64,000 nucleotides of DNA, from NCBI RefSeq assembly GCF_001886615.1, contig NZ_CP018139.1:1364001-1428000 (forward strand), given 5' to 3'. The stretch is from Halomonas aestuarii. Lineage in GTDB: Bacteria; Pseudomonadota; Gammaproteobacteria; Pseudomonadales; Halomonadaceae. The notes beneath the pieces are model-generated. The model did no database searches and was not told where the DNA came from. It worked only from the letters and a program-made list of their open reading frames with translations. This document shows positions 63,413 to 64,000 of the stretch, one piece after another (position 1 is the stretch's first letter; the number at the start of each line of letters is the position of its first letter). The position numbers and the translations under genes were made by a program.

Positions 63413-63796
63413 TCAACGCCGCGAGAGCAACGTATCGCCGACCAGGATCACCGTCGCGATGACATTCGCGACCAGCGCTCCCGTGGCGATCGAGACGATA
63501 TCGGCCATGTCTCCGGGCCCCGGCCCTCCTCCGCCGACGGGGTCCGCGACGATCCAGACGACGCGTGCCGTGATCAGCAGGAGTCCGGCCACCAGCCCGG
63601 ACGCCAGCAGCAGCGCCCCGGTCTGGGAGCGATCCCCCAGTTTCAGGCCGATGGCGACCAGGCTGACGATGATGGCGAACGTGAGGATCCAGACGTTGTG
63701 GTGGGCGGCCGTCTCGAGCCCCCCCGCCACGAACGCGGCGTTGAGGCTGAGGGTAAGGATGATGAAAAAGCCGAAGACGACGCGCTCGAGATTCAT
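63413..63796 (-). CDS. Small four-helix membrane protein (possibly DUF6394)
   Basis: The 127-residue protein has about four hydrophobic segments (residues 7-27, 35-52, 60-85 and 100-122) with a glycine/proline-rich loop VGGGGPGPGDM before the last one. I recall a similar small family annotated DUF6394 next to potassium channels in Halomonas, but cannot verify it here. It has no catalytic motif. It precedes the potassium channel gene by 65 bases on the same strand and may be an accessory subunit. AGGAGCAGG before the ATG supports the start. Confidence 0.65.
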   Translation of the reverse strand: MNLERVVFGFFIILTLSLNAAFVAGGLETAAHHNVWILTFAIIVSLVAIGLKLGDRSQTGALLLASGLVAGLLLITARVVWIVADPVGGGGPGPGDMADIVSIATGALVANVIATVILVGDTLLSRR

Positions 63797-63931
63797 GAAC
63801 CTGCTCCTGGCCGGGACGCGCCGTCAGTATAGGCACGCGCCCGCGGAGACCGCGAACGACACTGACATGATGGGCCGCGGCCGGCCGACGGCGGCGAGAC
63901 GCCCTGACGCCGGCGGGCTCGCAACATTCAA

Positions 63932-63968
63932 GAACACTGTTCACAAAATGGGGAAACTGGGCTTTACT
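63932..63968 (+). promoter_or_regulatory. Possible promoter for a gene beyond the window, with a small palindrome
   Basis: TTCACA (63940-63945) and TTTACT (63963-63968) are 17 bases apart. The 11-bp interrupted palindrome GAACACTGTTC (63932-63942) overlaps the -35. The gene it would serve is outside the window. The 204 bases from 63797 hold no other visible feature. Confidence 0.4.
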
Positions 63969-64000
63969 AGTGGGCAGGAATCCCTGACTTCTGTAACAAT

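Overview
The window is GC-rich, gene-dense chromosomal DNA from a moderately halophilic gammaproteobacterium, most likely a Halomonas-like member of the Halomonadaceae. The main evidence is an ectoine 5-hydroxylase (EctD), a NhaA-free but transporter-rich housekeeping gene set, gammaproteobacterial operon orders (hisBHAF, mutY-yggX, prlC-yheV, epd-pgk-fba) and a complete rRNA operon with tRNA-Ile and tRNA-Ala in the spacer. I saw no prophage, insertion sequence, CRISPR array or plasmid-type module. Almost every gene is a core gene.

Layout. 0-4 kb: the end of homoserine kinase coupled to arginine decarboxylase, then a fumarylacetoacetate-hydrolase-family enzyme and ectD on the minus strand. 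4.2-4.6 kb: a Phe-Gln-Thr tRNA operon with its own promoter and terminator. 4.6-8.9 kb: mutY-yggX and a PanZ-like acetyltransferase coupled to an AsmA-family protein. 9.0-11.9 kb: hisB-hisH-hisA-hisF. 12-17.3 kb: yjaG, an alkyltransferase-like gene, a glutamine-amidotransferase-like protein without its nucleophile, and a radA-selD-selU group. 17.4-20.5 kb: an NlpE-like lipoprotein, an AEC permease, hisC and a YaeR-like VOC protein. 20.5-26.4 kb: an rrn operon on the minus strand with three tandem promoters, an extra degenerate tRNA-Ile copy and a duplicated terminator segment. 26.4-36.6 kb: a lactate oxidation operon (lutA-lutB-lutC-dld2), divergent from a GntR-type lldR-like gene that is followed by a DctB/DctD two-component pair. 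36.5-43.5 kb: a YdjM-like membrane hydrolase, a gamma-carbonic anhydrase, an NSS transporter, prlC, yheV and a Na/phosphate cotransporter. 43.5-47.1 kb: a TAXI-type TRAP transporter behind a sigma-54 promoter. 47.2-53.7 kb: the methyl cycle genes metF, ahcY and metK with an AEC permease and ligB. 53.9-60.8 kb: central carbon genes (tkt, class I aldolase, epd, pgk, class II aldolase). 60.9-64 kb: an exported histidine phosphatase, a two-RCK potassium channel and a small four-helix membrane protein.

How the parts connect. The most interesting regulatory signal runs from the lactate locus to the TRAP transporter. The GntR regulator has two PdhR/LldR-type operators in the divergent intergenic region. 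It is co-transcribed with DctB/DctD, whose regulator carries the GAFTGA sigma-54 contact motif. Seven kilobases downstream the TAXI-TRAP operon has a near-consensus -24/-12 promoter preceded by two phased inverted repeats. This suggests, but does not prove, that carboxylate sensing, lactate oxidation and TRAP uptake are wired together. Other points worth checking are a 27-codon partial copy of the start of yheV, the degenerate tRNA-Ile, and the duplicated 5S-tail/terminator segment.
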